NCBI GenBank assembly: GCA_028280575.1
Contig: JANQLN010000092.1
Coordinates: forward strand, 16,812 to 80,811
Direction: 5' to 3'
Source of the DNA: Clostridia bacterium
Lineage (GTDB): Bacteria; Bacillota; Clostridia; Acetivibrionales; STF1-152
Length of the DNA: 64,000 nucleotides
The position numbers and the translations under genes were made by a program. Positions 34,234 to 43,713 of this stretch are shown in pieces (position 1 is the stretch's first letter; each line of letters opens with the position of its first letter). The notes below the pieces were generated by a model that did not search any database, was not told where the DNA came from, and saw only the letters and a program-made list of their open reading frames with translations.

Positions 34234-35595
34234 ATGGTTGTAAAAAATCAGGAATACATACTGGACATAAAAGGAATGACCCACGAAGGTTTGGGGGTCG
34301 GCAAGGTAAATGATTTTGCAGTATTTGTAAAGGATGCTATTGCCGGTGAAACCGTAAAAACAAAAATATTAGCGGTAAAAAAAAGCTATGCCATTGGAAG
34401 GCTTGAGGAAATCATCAGGAAATCTTCAGCACGCATACAGTCGTTTTGTCCGGTTTTTAAAAGATGTGGAGGATGTACATTCCAGCACGTAGACTACAAT
34501 AAGCAGCTGGAGTTCAAAGAAAATCAAGTAAGGGAAAATATTGTTCGAATTGGGGGATTGGACAGCGCAAAAATTTATCCTGTAATCGGTATGGCAAATC
34601 CCAAATCCTATAGAAACAAGGCCCAGTACCCTGTAGGACAAAATCCTCAAGGCCCTGTCATGGGATTTTATGCCCCGCGCAGCCATGAAATAATAGATAC
34701 GCCTCATTGCGGTATACAGCATGACCTCAGCGAAAAGGTTAAAAAAATTGCAATGGAGTTTATAAGGAAGTTCAATATAAGTATTTATGATGAAAAAACA
34801 GGCAGGGGTCTTTTAAGGCATGTAGTAATAAAAGTTGGATTTAATACGGGTGAAGTTATGGTTTTGCTGGTGGTTAACGGGGAGGAAATGCCATATTCCG
34901 TGTATCTTCTGGAAAGCTTAAAGCTCCATGTTGCAGGTTTGAAAAGTGTAATACTTAATATTAACAATAAAAAGACCAATGTAATACTGGGCAAAGAGAA
35001 TAAGGTACTGTATGGCAGAAATTATATCTTTGATATACTGGACAAATACACTTTTAAAATTTCACACCTGTCATTTTATCAGGTCAATCCCGTGCAGACC
35101 AAAATATTATATGGCAAGGCAGTTGAATATGCTTCCCTTACCGGTCACGAGACTGTACTTGATATATATTGCGGTATTGGAACAATATCCGTATTCATGT
35201 CCGGAAAAGCATACAGGGTATATGGCATAGAAGAAGTACCGGAAGCCATAGAGGATGCAAGGCAGAATGCCAAGCTTAATAAAATTGCCAATACAAAATT
35301 TATTTGCGGCAAAGGGGAAGAAGTACTTCCCACGCTGGTCGAACAGGGTATAAAAGCGGATGTGATAATTATGGACCCACCTCGAAAAGGATGCGATAAA
35401 AAAGTACTTGAGGCTGCTGCAATGGCAAAGCCCAAAAGAATCGTATATATATCCTGCAACCCGGCAACACTGGCAAGAGACTTGAAAATTCTTTCTGAGC
35501 TGGGATACAGCATTAATAAAGTACAGCCATTGGATATGTTCCCCTATACCACGCACGTTGAGTGCGTGGTATTGATGTCACTTAAAGATAAATGA
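34234..35595 (+). CDS. rlmD: 23S rRNA (uracil-C5)-methyltransferase, RlmD/RumA type
   Basis: A 453-residue iron-sulfur methyltransferase. An N-terminal TRAM domain (MTHEGLGVGKVNDF...) is followed by the [4Fe-4S] Cys set C72, C78, C81 (FCPVFKRCGGC) and C159. The SAM-binding motif is DIYCGIGT (310-317), DPPRKG (381-386) binds substrate, and C408 in YISCNPATLA is the catalytic nucleophile. It methylates a uracil of 23S rRNA; the exact position (U747 or U1939) is not resolved by sequence in Firmicutes, where one enzyme may do both. GGAAGAGAG precedes the ATG. It is the last host-like gene before the accessory island. Confidence 0.93.
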   Translation: MVVKNQEYILDIKGMTHEGLGVGKVNDFAVFVKDAIAGETVKTKILAVKKSYAIGRLEEIIRKSSARIQSFCPVFKRCGGCTFQHVDYNKQLEFKENQVRENIVRIGGLDSAKIYPVIGMANPKSYRNKAQYPVGQNPQGPVMGFYAPRSHEIIDTPHCGIQHDLSEKVKKIAMEFIRKFNISIYDEKTGRGLLRHVVIKVGFNTGEVMVLLVVNGEEMPYSVYLLESLKLHVAGLKSVILNINNKKTNVILGKENKVLYGRNYIFDILDKYTFKISHLSFYQVNPVQTKILYGKAVEYASLTGHETVLDIYCGIGTISVFMSGKAYRVYGIEEVPEAIEDARQNAKLNKIANTKFICGKGEEVLPTLVEQGIKADVIIMDPPRKGCDKKVLEAAAMAKPKRIVYISCNPATLARDLKILSELGYSINKVQPLDMFPYTTHVECVVLMSLKDK

Positions 35596-35707
35596 ATAGG
35601 TCCCAAGTAGCCTGAAATGATAGGTTTTCAGACTTTCGGTAACAATCACCGATTGCGGGAAACCTTATTTTTTATCTTTGAAAAGTAGAATAGGATTTAA
35701 AAGCAGT

Positions 35708-35791
35708 ATAGGGTTGAGGTTAGAGAACTGCTTTTTATACCGAGAGACAAGGGAACTACTGTTTTTAGGATAGGTTGAAACTAGAGAATTG
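35708..35791. repeat. Imperfect direct repeats at the left edge of the island
   Basis: ATAGGGTTGAGGTTAGAGAACTG (35708-35730) recurs as a degenerate copy at 35770-35791. The 247-base stretch 35596-35842 has no ORF; a terminator for the minus-strand gene closes it at 35807-35835. Confidence 0.35.
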
Positions 35792-35806
35792 TTGTAATGA
35801 TTATAA

Positions 35807-35835
35807 GGCGGCAGTGCCGTTGTGGAACTACCGCC
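35807..35835 (-). terminator. Terminator of the sigma-like regulator gene
   Basis: GGCGGCAGT (35807-35815) and ACTACCGCC (35827-35835) pair with one G-U, 8 bases after the stop codon on the minus strand, followed there by TTATAATC. Confidence 0.6.
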
Positions 35836-35842
35836 GCGTTCT

Positions 35843-36469
35843 TTATATTCCTAAATCTTTACGACCAACATGCTGCTGGAGTATCATGCGCATACGTTTT
35901 ACCATATAATTGACAGTCGTTTGTGGCTTGCCAATTAGCTCGGCTATTGTGTGCTGAGATTTCCCATCATAGAGCATCTCAAAAATGCTTGCTAAATCTG
36001 GTGCTTGCTGATGTAGCTTTTCGAGAAGGTCTTCAAAGAGCATTGCAGCTAGGATTACTTCGCACTGATTAGCGTCGGGGTCCTCGAATTCAAGTTCTGT
36101 TTCCTCGAAGAAATATTCAAGAGAAAGAGGAGCTCCGTCCTTCATATTCTTGCAGTTCTTACAGTCCAATTCACAACGTTTGAGCTTCCCGCTACCATCA
36201 CTAACCGTGCAGCGGCGGCTACGCTCCTCACGCTTTATTTCCGCCCATAGGGGTCGCATGTACGCATCGTATTGTTCTTTGGTCGCCGGAATCATGATAG
36301 CGGATACAATTTTGTTTCCGATTTTTGCTGGCACTACTTGCGAACTATCTAAGTTGAAATCTTTGATTGTTTCTACGGTGACTTCCAATGGGATTAAGTG
36401 CTTTTGATTGATGTTGCAGTCGTCAATACATATTTTTTTGCACACCTTGTCCTTGCTTTCTTTTTCCAT
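35843..36469 (-). CDS. Sigma-70 region 4-like HTH protein (island regulator)
   Basis: A 208-residue protein. The C-terminal about 70 residues (LLEKLHQQAPDLASIFEMLYDGKSQHTIAELIGKPQTTVNYMVKRM) look like sigma-70 region 4 HTH. The middle part carries paired cysteines (C88, C99, C103, C106) in RCTVSDGSG...CELDCKNCKNM, suggesting a metal site. Related proteins occur on conjugative and defence elements of Firmicutes. GGAGG lies 7 bases before the ATG. It is divergent from the NACHT gene, and its intergenic region has two copies of GAATTAATAG. It most likely controls the island; this is inference. Confidence 0.65.
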   Translation of the reverse strand: MEKESKDKVCKKICIDDCNINQKHLIPLEVTVETIKDFNLDSSQVVPAKIGNKIVSAIMIPATKEQYDAYMRPLWAEIKREERSRRCTVSDGSGKLKRCELDCKNCKNMKDGAPLSLEYFFEETELEFEDPDANQCEVILAAMLFEDLLEKLHQQAPDLASIFEMLYDGKSQHTIAELIGKPQTTVNYMVKRMRMILQQHVGRKDLGI

Positions 36470-36514
36470 TTCATTTCCTCCTTGTTTGACATTTGTGAAG
36501 CTCCGTGTTAAGAT

Positions 36515-36537
36515 GAATTAATAGGAATTAATAGGAA
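36515..36537. repeat. Tandem 10-bp repeat in the divergent regulatory region
   Basis: GAATTAATAG occurs twice in tandem (36515-36534) and is followed by GAA. The 10-bp period equals one helical turn, so both copies face the same side of DNA; it is a candidate regulator-binding site. Confidence 0.5.
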
Positions 36538-36559
36538 CTGCTTTTATTTCAAAATAAAA

Positions 36560-36590
36560 AAGCTGATACCAGAACTCCTGACATCAGCTT
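36560..36590. other. Stem-loop upstream of the NACHT gene
   Basis: AAGCTGAT (36560-36567) pairs with ATCAGCTT (36583-36590) around a 15-base loop, flanked by A-rich and T-rich sequence on the two sides. It could attenuate the NACHT transcript or end the divergent one. Confidence 0.5.
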
Positions 36591-36686
36591 ATTTCTAAAG
36601 GGATTTGCGTCGAAATTGAGCAGAATATACTTCTCATTTGCAGTGAGTTGCATCCACTTGCTTATGAGTTGCAAGGGAGTAAAACT

Positions 36687-39527
36687 ATGACAAAACTTTG
36701 TTTTGGGACATTTTCACAGGTTCTCCGTTTGTGCAAATTAGAGAATGTTACAGATCGTATACTTGTTGGGACGATGACACGGACGGTAGACCCAACTTGC
36801 CAATACATACACAAAGACAATGCATCAGCCGTTTCGCGACTGTTTAGTTGTACTGGGAATCTTTCGAATGGAAATATTACAGACAGTGGAAGTGCTGCAG
36901 TAAAGAAACCTGGGGAAAGTATCAGCAATGTTGTTAATGCTTCCCAGAAAGCCAATAAAGAGGATGTAGTTCAAGAGTTCCGTAAAAATGTGATTCCTTT
37001 ATTAGATGAAGACAAAAAAGAGCTGATCGTTCTCGCGCTGCTTGATATTATTGAAAAAGATGATGTCCTTGATGATGACAAGAAACTAAGCTTTGAAAAA
37101 TATATTGGACAAACAAAAAACGCCCTGCTTTCACAGGGCGATTTTGCGTTGGATGAATTTTTAGCTGGTATCTTTCTTTATACTGTTGCGGCTGGAGTGA
37201 TGAATACTGTAGGGAAGGGACCCGTGAAGCAAATAACTCCTGACTATATAAATGGGTTAAAGAATACAAAAAGAGTTAATGTCGTTGACCAAGCTACTAG
37301 AGAACTTGAAGTTCCTTCAGATATAAAAGTGCCTGGAGAAACCTATCTTGCCAAGTCACATAATTCTTTTGATCAGCAAGTTGATGACTTAGAAAATACA
37401 ATGCAACTTATAGTAGATAGTTTAGGTAAGAGTGCTACGAGAAAAATTAACAAAGATGATTGGGAATCTTTTTATAACGCTCTTTTTGAAACTGTCCGTT
37501 TAGGACGGTTACAAAGTAATGCCACGGGAGAGTTAAAAACCTTTATTGATAACATCACAAGTCTCTATAAAGATTGGGAAGAGGTTATGATAAGAAGTCG
37601 TTCAAATCTATCTGTTGATAATGCCAGTGATGTATTTGGCAAAATAGTAAAAGAAGTGGACTGTTATATTACATTTAGAGGGATTCTAGTGAGTTCAGAA
37701 TCTGACTCACCTCAAGAAGTGACTAAACAAAACTTTAAAGCGTACCTTCAAAGTGCGAAAGATAAATATAGCTCTATTAAGACATTACTTTATAACGACC
37801 AGCCTAAGCCTTTTTATGATTTCTACGTGTGCAATGATATTGAACGACGAATTCCTGTACATGGAAGATTCGGTACATCATACAAGTTGTCTACAATAGG
37901 AAATGTAACAATTAATAGTCTTTCAAAATGCTCTCGTTTTGTAATTCTTGCAGGAACGGGCGGACTTGGTAAATCGATGATGATGCGGCACCTGTTGTTA
38001 AATTCCGTGGATAATTATGAAGAGATGCATATGATCCCTGTTTTCATACCACTCAAAGATTTTGATGAGATGTTTGACACTTTATTTGACTACGCTTATT
38101 CAAAGGTTACGAGCCTTAGCAGTGAAATCACAGAGGATCAATTTGATGAAGCATTGAATAAAGGTAAGTGTTTGTTGTTATTTGACGGATTAGATGAAAT
38201 AGGGTCATCAAGTGCAAAGCGATTTGAACGTGATTTGGAATACTTTACCGACATGTATCCTAACAATTTTTTTGTGATTTCTTCACGCCCCTATCAGTCC
38301 TTTGTTTCATATTCGCGGTTTACTGTTCTGCAATTGAAACCTTTTTCAAAGAAGCAGGCTTTAATGCTGGTTGATAACTTAGAATTCAGGCCTGATGAAC
38401 CAATTATTAAAGAAAAGTTTCGAACGGAATTGGACAATAACTTACATCGAACTCATAGAGCATTTATTGAAAATCCACTTTTGTTAACTATTATGTTGAT
38501 TACATTTGAGCAGTATGCAGAGGTGCCTTCAAAAATGCATGTGTTTTATAGAGAGGCATTCGGTGCTTTAGCCGTAAAACATGATGCTAGTAAAGGTGCC
38601 TATAAACGAATATTAAAGACTGGATTAAGTGCAGATAGATTTGCTGATTATTTCGCTGAAATCTGTTCACGTTCATATCATGACGAGAAATTTGAGTTAA
38701 CAGAGGAGGAGTTTGCGAAATACTACTATGTTTTAAAAGAGAGAGAAAAGTCAGGTGATAGTACTACTATTGCAAGTGATTATGTGTATGATCTATGCTC
38801 CAACATGTGCCTGATGTATTTTGAAAGTGGGAAATATCATTTTACACACAGATCCTTTCAAGAGTATTTTTGTGCACTATATTTCTCAAAACAAAAGGAC
38901 AAGACGCTAGAAAGTATCGGGAACTTTTTTGAAAATAGGCGTAGTCGTATGTTTGGAGATAAGACTTTCAACATGCTTTACGATATGATCCCTGATAAAG
39001 TGGAAGAATATATATTTCTCCCTTTTTTAACTAAGCTTTATGAAGAATGTGATCGTGAAGAGGGTTACTGGACATTCCTAGAAAAGCTGTATCCTACTCT
39101 GAGATATGAAAATGGGGAAACAGATGAATATGTATCTAATTCATCGGAATCTTACTTGTTTGATTTCATTCAACAAATTAATCGTCTATGGTTTCTAAGA
39201 TGTGAAAATTTTCCACATTACGATTCCATAGTTTCAAATGAGTATGTCTATGTGATAGATGAAAACGAGAGCGAAACCCTCGTTAATGCTGAAGATGTGG
39301 ATTCGGATTATAAGTATGAATACGGAGATCCTAATGTAGTCGGTTGGGTATATGAGATTGATGTTGAAGAAGTACGTAGAAATCCATTGGAATACTCAGA
39401 ACTAATAAATCGCCTAGATGATGATGAGTTTGATGCTAAGAAATGCTATGTGCAGATGAGAGAATATCTTAGAGAACTTCAGGTAAAGCAAAGGCCAACC
39501 GGTGATAGTCTCTTTGATTTGTTTTAG
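36687..39527 (+). CDS. NACHT domain NTPase (STAND), probable antiphage protein
   Basis: A 946-residue protein. The ATG at 36687 is behind AAGGGAG with 7 bases spacing; the longer frame from TTG at 36648 is less likely. The N-terminal about 420 residues hold a Cys-containing block (TKLCFGTFSQVLRLCKLENV, then SRLFSCTGNLSNG) unlike known effectors that I recognise. The NACHT domain starts at about residue 416 with Walker A GTGGLGKS (423-430) and Walker B LLLFDGLDEIG (F499-E504), followed by SSRPY. The C-terminal half contains a helical HRSFQEYFCALYF block and an acidic tail, but no LRR, TPR or WD repeats visible. NACHT proteins of this size act as pattern-recognition antiphage effectors (Avs-like); whether this one does is inference. 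Confidence 0.85.
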   Translation: MTKLCFGTFSQVLRLCKLENVTDRILVGTMTRTVDPTCQYIHKDNASAVSRLFSCTGNLSNGNITDSGSAAVKKPGESISNVVNASQKANKEDVVQEFRKNVIPLLDEDKKELIVLALLDIIEKDDVLDDDKKLSFEKYIGQTKNALLSQGDFALDEFLAGIFLYTVAAGVMNTVGKGPVKQITPDYINGLKNTKRVNVVDQATRELEVPSDIKVPGETYLAKSHNSFDQQVDDLENTMQLIVDSLGKSATRKINKDDWESFYNALFETVRLGRLQSNATGELKTFIDNITSLYKDWEEVMIRSRSNLSVDNASDVFGKIVKEVDCYITFRGILVSSESDSPQEVTKQNFKAYLQSAKDKYSSIKTLLYNDQPKPFYDFYVCNDIERRIPVHGRFGTSYKLSTIGNVTINSLSKCSRFVILAGTGGLGKSMMMRHLLLNSVDNYEEMHMIPVFIPLKDFDEMFDTLFDYAYSKVTSLSSEITEDQFDEALNKGKCLLLFDGLDEIGSSSAKRFERDLEYFTDMYPNNFFVISSRPYQSFVSYSRFTVLQLKPFSKKQALMLVDNLEFRPDEPIIKEKFRTELDNNLHRTHRAFIENPLLLTIMLITFEQYAEVPSKMHVFYREAFGALAVKHDASKGAYKRILKTGLSADRFADYFAEICSRSYHDEKFELTEEEFAKYYYVLKEREKSGDSTTIASDYVYDLCSNMCLMYFESGKYHFTHRSFQEYFCALYFSKQKDKTLESIGNFFENRRSRMFGDKTFNMLYDMIPDKVEEYIFLPFLTKLYEECDREEGYWTFLEKLYPTLRYENGETDEYVSNSSESYLFDFIQQINRLWFLRCENFPHYDSIVSNEYVYVIDENESETLVNAEDVDSDYKYEYGDPNVVGWVYEIDVEEVRRNPLEYSELINRLDDDEFDAKKCYVQMREYLRELQVKQRPTGDSLFDLF

Positions 39528-39636
39528 AATTGCTATGATCCATAAGAGAGAACAGAACTAATTACTAAAATCTCAGAAATACTAGGAAGTGAGCATTTAT
39601 GAAATTACTTGGTTATTCTAATAGGAGGAACGAAAA

Positions 39637-39828
39637 ATGACGAATGAACCTGAAAGATGGTCAAGCCTTGAAAAAATTGCTGAACATCTCGGTGTAAGCA
39701 AGGATACAATCCGAAGTTGGATTAAAAAAGAGGCCATTCCGTATAAGAAGATAGGTAGACAATACAAATTCAAAATATCTGAAGTAGACGCTTGGGTGGA
39801 GAGTGGAAAAAGTGCGGAGATTGAGTAA
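39637..39828 (+). CDS. Excisionase-like HTH protein
   Basis: A 63-residue protein with a winged-helix/MerR-like DNA-binding domain of the excisionase (HTH_17) type: SLEKIAEHLGVSKDTIRSWIKKEAIPYKKIGRQYKFKISEVDAWV. AGGAGG precedes the ATG by 7 bases. It is the first gene of the helicase-DUF4391-Mod-Res run, 35 bases before the SNF2 gene. In type III-like defence loci such proteins occur as regulators or as remnants of mobile elements; no integrase is seen within this island. Confidence 0.85.
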   Translation: MTNEPERWSSLEKIAEHLGVSKDTIRSWIKKEAIPYKKIGRQYKFKISEVDAWVESGKSAEIE

Positions 39829-39863
39829 AGATATGTAAATCCGCATAGATAAGGGGGAAAGAT

Positions 39864-42800
39864 ATGCAAGTTCTCGATAATGTGAATAAAACAGTCAAGG
39901 ATGATCTGGCCAAAACGGTTTCAAAGGGGGATAAAATTTCAATAGCTGCTGCTTGTTTTTCGATATATGCTTATGAAACTTTAAAAAAGCAATTGGACAA
40001 CGTCGAAGAGCTGCGTTTTGTATTCACATCCCCTACATTTCTACAAGAGAAAGCTTCGAGAGAAAAACGGGAATTCTATATTCCGCAGCTTAATCGAGAG
40101 CGTTCTTTGTATGGAACTGAATTTGAAGTAAAGCTACGAAATGAATTGAATCAAAAGGCAATTGCTAAGGAATGTGCTGAGTGGATCAAAAAGAAAGTCT
40201 GCTTTCGTTCTAATGTTACTGGTGGGTCGATAGGAAGCTTTCTGAGCGTAGTCAAGCCAGACGAATCCATAGCTTATTCTCCACTAATCTCATTTACCAC
40301 TGCAGATTTGGGGTGTGAACGCGGCAACAATATAATTAGCCTTGTCAATCGTATAGATGCACCCCTTGCTGATGAATATATAAAAATATTTGATCAGATT
40401 TGGAATGACAAGAATCTTTTACAGGATGTTACGGACCAGGTAATTGATGGCATCACTGCTGCTTATAATGAAAACTCTCCTGAGTTTGTATATTTTGTAG
40501 CAATTTACAATATTTTTAATGAATTTCTATCTGATATCAGTGAGGACGTGTTACCTAACGAAGCTACTGGATTTAAAGAATCCAAGATTTGGGGGAAACT
40601 CTATGATTTTCAACAGGATGCTACGCTTGCAATCATTAACAAGTTGGAAAATTTTAATGGCTGTATTCTTGCGGACAGCGTTGGTTTAGGTAAAACTTTT
40701 ACAGCGCTTGCTGTTATCAAATATTACGAACTGAGAAATCGAAATGTACTTGTATTATGCCCCAAGAAGCTGGGAGATAACTGGCTGACATTTAAAGAGA
40801 ACTATCTCAATAATCCTATTGCAGCAGATCGATTGAGATATGATGTTCTCTATCACACCGACTTGTCGCGCGAACGTGGAAAATCAGGGAACATTGATCT
40901 GGCTAAAATAAATTGGAGTAATTACGATCTAGTTGTTATTGATGAAAGTCATAATTTCCGTAATGGTGGTGATTATTCAGGGCGTGGCGAAAATAAACGT
41001 GAAAACCGTTATCTGCAATTATTAAATAAAGTAATCAGACAGGGCGTAAAAACCAAAGTGCTTATGCTTTCGGCAACGCCTGTAAATAATGGTTTTTTTG
41101 ACTTAAGACATCAGCTTGAATTAGCATACGAAGGCGATCCTTCACTTATAAATGACAAGCTGGACACTGCAAAGCCAATTGATGTTATATTCCGAGGTGC
41201 ACAAACAGCATTCAATAAATGGAGTAAACTGGACCCCGAAGAACGAACCACACAAAATCTCTTACGGTCACTTGATTTTGATTTCTTTACAATGCTTGAT
41301 AGTGTTACAATAGCTCGTTCAAGAAAGCATATAGAACAATATTATAATATCGAAGCGATAGGGAAATTCCCTGAACGGCTTAAACCACTTGCGCTACGTC
41401 CAAAGCTTACTGATTTATTAAATGCAATTGATTACGATGAAATCTACGATTTATTAATGAAGCTTAATCTTGCTGTGTACATACCGACTGACTTTTTGCT
41501 TGATAGTAAAAGATATAAGTACATTGATTCAAACGTAAACATTGATCGTGCAGGGCGTGAAATAGGGATTCGCAGGTTGATGTCTATTAATCTCTTAAAA
41601 AGGCTTGAGAGTTCAGTTGTTTCTTTTCGTATTACACTTGATCGTGTTCGGGATATTATAAATGGAACCATTGAAGCTATTGATGCATATGAAAAGGGAA
41701 ATAGAAAAATCCTAAATACTCAAGAAATCGTAGAAACTGACTTTGACGGAGATGACCGAAATACCACTTTCTTTGGAAATAATACTAAGAAGATTGATAT
41801 TGATGTAGGGGATATGGACTATGTTACATGGCGGGAAAAGCTATCAGAGGATTCTGAAATACTGCAACTCATATCATCTATGATTCATGACATTACCCCG
41901 GATCATGATACCAAATTACAAACTCTTATTGATTTGATTGCTGAAAAGATTCAGAATCCTTTTAATGATGGAAATAAAAAAGTGCTTATTTTTTCAGCAT
42001 TCTCTGATACGGTAGATTATTTATATGCTGGGGTAGCACCAATTATTGAAGAACGATTTGGACTCCATACAGCAATGATCACAGGAACAACTCAGGGAAG
42101 AACCACTGTGAAGCTTCCACGTAAGGACATGAATACAATCCTTACGCTGTTTTCACCTCGGTCCAAAGACAAAGAGCTATTGATGCCGAACAAACCAGTA
42201 GAAATAGATATTTTAATTGCGACGGATTGTATATCCGAGGGTCAAAACCTGCAGGATTGTGACTATTGTGTGAACTATGATATTCACTGGAATCCTGTTC
42301 GAATTATTCAGCGTTTTGGGCGTGTTGACCGTATTGGCAGTCAAAATGAGACAATCCAGCTTGTGAATTTCTGGCCAAATATTGGACTGGATAAATATCT
42401 TGAGTTAAAAGGCCGTGTAGAAACACGTATGAAAGCCTCTGTTATGACTTCCACAGGTGATGATAATCCCATTGATTCAGATGAACTGGGGGATTTGGAA
42501 TATCGTAAAATGCAGCTAGAGCGGCTTCAGAATGAGGTTGTAGATATTGAGGATATGCAGAATGGTGTTTCCATAATGGATCTAGGTTTAAATGAGTTTA
42601 GGCTGGATCTTCTCGATTATGTTAAGACGCATGATAATCTGGACAAAGTACCTTTTGGACTTCACGCAGTAGTGAATGGAAATGAGAGCGCACCAAAAGG
42701 TACAATTTTTATCCTGAAAAATATAAACACGAATATAGACCACCATAATAAAAACCAACTCCATCCATTCTATATGGTATATGTACGGGATGGTTCTGTA

Positions 42801-43094
42801 GTTCATATTGACCATCTGCAACCGAAAAAGCTTCTTGATGTTTTTAGACAGCTATGTAAGGGAAAATCAGAACCACTGCTTGACCTTTGCAAACAGTTCA
42901 ATGATGAAACGAAAGATGGAAGAAATATGAGACATTATTCAGACCTTTTATATTTTGCTGTCAAAGCAATTGTGGATCTCAATGAAGATGATTCTATCGA
43001 TAGCTTCCTATCCGGCAAGCAGATATCCTTAGCAGAGAATACAATTGATGGGTTGGATGATTTCGAATTGGTCTGCTTTGTGAATGTGAGGTGA
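39864..43094 (+). CDS. SNF2/SF2 helicase with N-terminal extension
   Basis: A 1076-residue cytoplasmic SF2 helicase. An N-terminal about 240-residue region (SIAAACFSIYAYETLKKQLD...) resembles the phospholipase D-like domain seen in this helicase family, but I find no HKD motif, so it is probably non-catalytic. The helicase core has motif I ADSVGLGKT (270-278), DESH (360-363), LSATPVNN, and in the second RecA domain SEGQNLQDCDYCVNYD and QRFGRVDRIGS. All ATPase motifs look intact. The C-terminal region (from about 860) is of unknown function. A stop-to-start gap of 10 bases leads into DUF4391. Arginine codons are mostly CGN, unlike flanking genes. Confidence 0.88.
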   Translation: MQVLDNVNKTVKDDLAKTVSKGDKISIAAACFSIYAYETLKKQLDNVEELRFVFTSPTFLQEKASREKREFYIPQLNRERSLYGTEFEVKLRNELNQKAIAKECAEWIKKKVCFRSNVTGGSIGSFLSVVKPDESIAYSPLISFTTADLGCERGNNIISLVNRIDAPLADEYIKIFDQIWNDKNLLQDVTDQVIDGITAAYNENSPEFVYFVAIYNIFNEFLSDISEDVLPNEATGFKESKIWGKLYDFQQDATLAIINKLENFNGCILADSVGLGKTFTALAVIKYYELRNRNVLVLCPKKLGDNWLTFKENYLNNPIAADRLRYDVLYHTDLSRERGKSGNIDLAKINWSNYDLVVIDESHNFRNGGDYSGRGENKRENRYLQLLNKVIRQGVKTKVLMLSATPVNNGFFDLRHQLELAYEGDPSLINDKLDTAKPIDVIFRGAQTAFNKWSKLDPEERTTQNLLRSLDFDFFTMLDSVTIARSRKHIEQYYNIEAIGKFPERLKPLALRPKLTDLLNAIDYDEIYDLLMKLNLAVYIPTDFLLDSKRYKYIDSNVNIDRAGREIGIRRLMSINLLKRLESSVVSFRITLDRVRDIINGTIEAIDAYEKGNRKILNTQEIVETDFDGDDRNTTFFGNNTKKIDIDVGDMDYVTWREKLSEDSEILQLISSMIHDITPDHDTKLQTLIDLIAEKIQNPFNDGNKKVLIFSAFSDTVDYLYAGVAPIIEERFGLHTAMITGTTQGRTTVKLPRKDMNTILTLFSPRSKDKELLMPNKPVEIDILIATDCISEGQNLQDCDYCVNYDIHWNPVRIIQRFGRVDRIGSQNETIQLVNFWPNIGLDKYLELKGRVETRMKASVMTSTGDDNPIDSDELGDLEYRKMQLERLQNEVVDIEDMQNGVSIMDLGLNEFRLDLLDYVKTHDNLDKVPFGLHAVVNGNESAPKGTIFILKNINTNIDHHNKNQLHPFYMVYVRDGSVVHIDHLQPKKLLDVFRQLCKGKSEPLLDLCKQFNDETKDGRNMRHYSDLLYFAVKAIVDLNEDDSIDSFLSGKQISLAENTIDGLDDFELVCFVNVR

Positions 43095-43104
43095 GGGAAG
43101 GACA

Positions 43105-43713
43105 ATGTTTGGACTACCTAAATCTACTAAAATAAGTAAGCAATTACCCAAGAAAGCAATATTTCAGAAGTTTAAACCAAGCACCGCTGATAGAAAATTA
43201 TTTGATGAGCAAATAAACCGTCTTTCAATCGTTTCGGAGATATCTCCACAAACGGTCAGTATAGCAGCTAGTGAAGAAGTTACAGCAATTTATATTATTT
43301 TGGTTCAGATGAAGACGGTGGAGTGTGATAAAAAGAACATCAAACTACTATCAAAGCTCATAGACCAGAATATGCTCTTTGCTTTGCAATATGAAGACAC
43401 TGTAAAGTTTGCTGTATTTTTTGCAGATAGAGTGTTGATGTCTGAAAGTAAACCTATTAGCGAGTGGGTTCTCAAATTAAAAGGTCTTGATCTAGAAGCC
43501 ACATGGGATATGCTCATTGCTGATATTTGTGGAATTGAATCTACAGATGGTAAAGACATAGATGAAATCATTATTCATAATGCATTGAAAGAGAAACTTA
43601 AGAAACAAATTGCTAGACTTGAAAAAAAAGCTATGAATGAAAGGCAGCCTAGACGTAAATGGGATCTGGCTGAACAAATAAAACAGTTGAAAGAAGAACT
43701 AAAAGGAGTGTAA
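43105..43713 (+). CDS. DUF4391 family protein
   Basis: A 202-residue protein recognisable as DUF4391 from its start (MFGLPKSTKISKQLPKKAIFQKF) and middle blocks (NMLFALQYEDTVKFAVF). The C-terminus is a basic coiled coil (LKKQIARLEKKAMNERQPRRKWDLAEQIKQLKEELKG). Its function is unknown. It always appears in my experience next to a SNF2-like helicase and type III Mod/Res genes, which is the arrangement here, so it is probably a structural or DNA-binding subunit of that assembly. Its TAA stop overlaps the ATG of Mod (TAATG), which indicates translational coupling. Confidence 0.8.
   Translation: MFGLPKSTKISKQLPKKAIFQKFKPSTADRKLFDEQINRLSIVSEISPQTVSIAASEEVTAIYIILVQMKTVECDKKNIKLLSKLIDQNMLFALQYEDTVKFAVFFADRVLMSESKPISEWVLKLKGLDLEATWDMLIADICGIESTDGKDIDEIIIHNALKEKLKKQIARLEKKAMNERQPRRKWDLAEQIKQLKEELKGV

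Noticed and set aside
36648..36686. TTG at 36648 as the NACHT start
   Set aside because: The ATG at 36687 has an AAGGGAG site with good spacing; the extension has none.
39637..39828. Island as an integrative element with its own integrase
   Set aside because: Although an excisionase-like protein is present, no integrase, recombinase or clear attachment-site pair was found between 35.6 and 48.9 kb.
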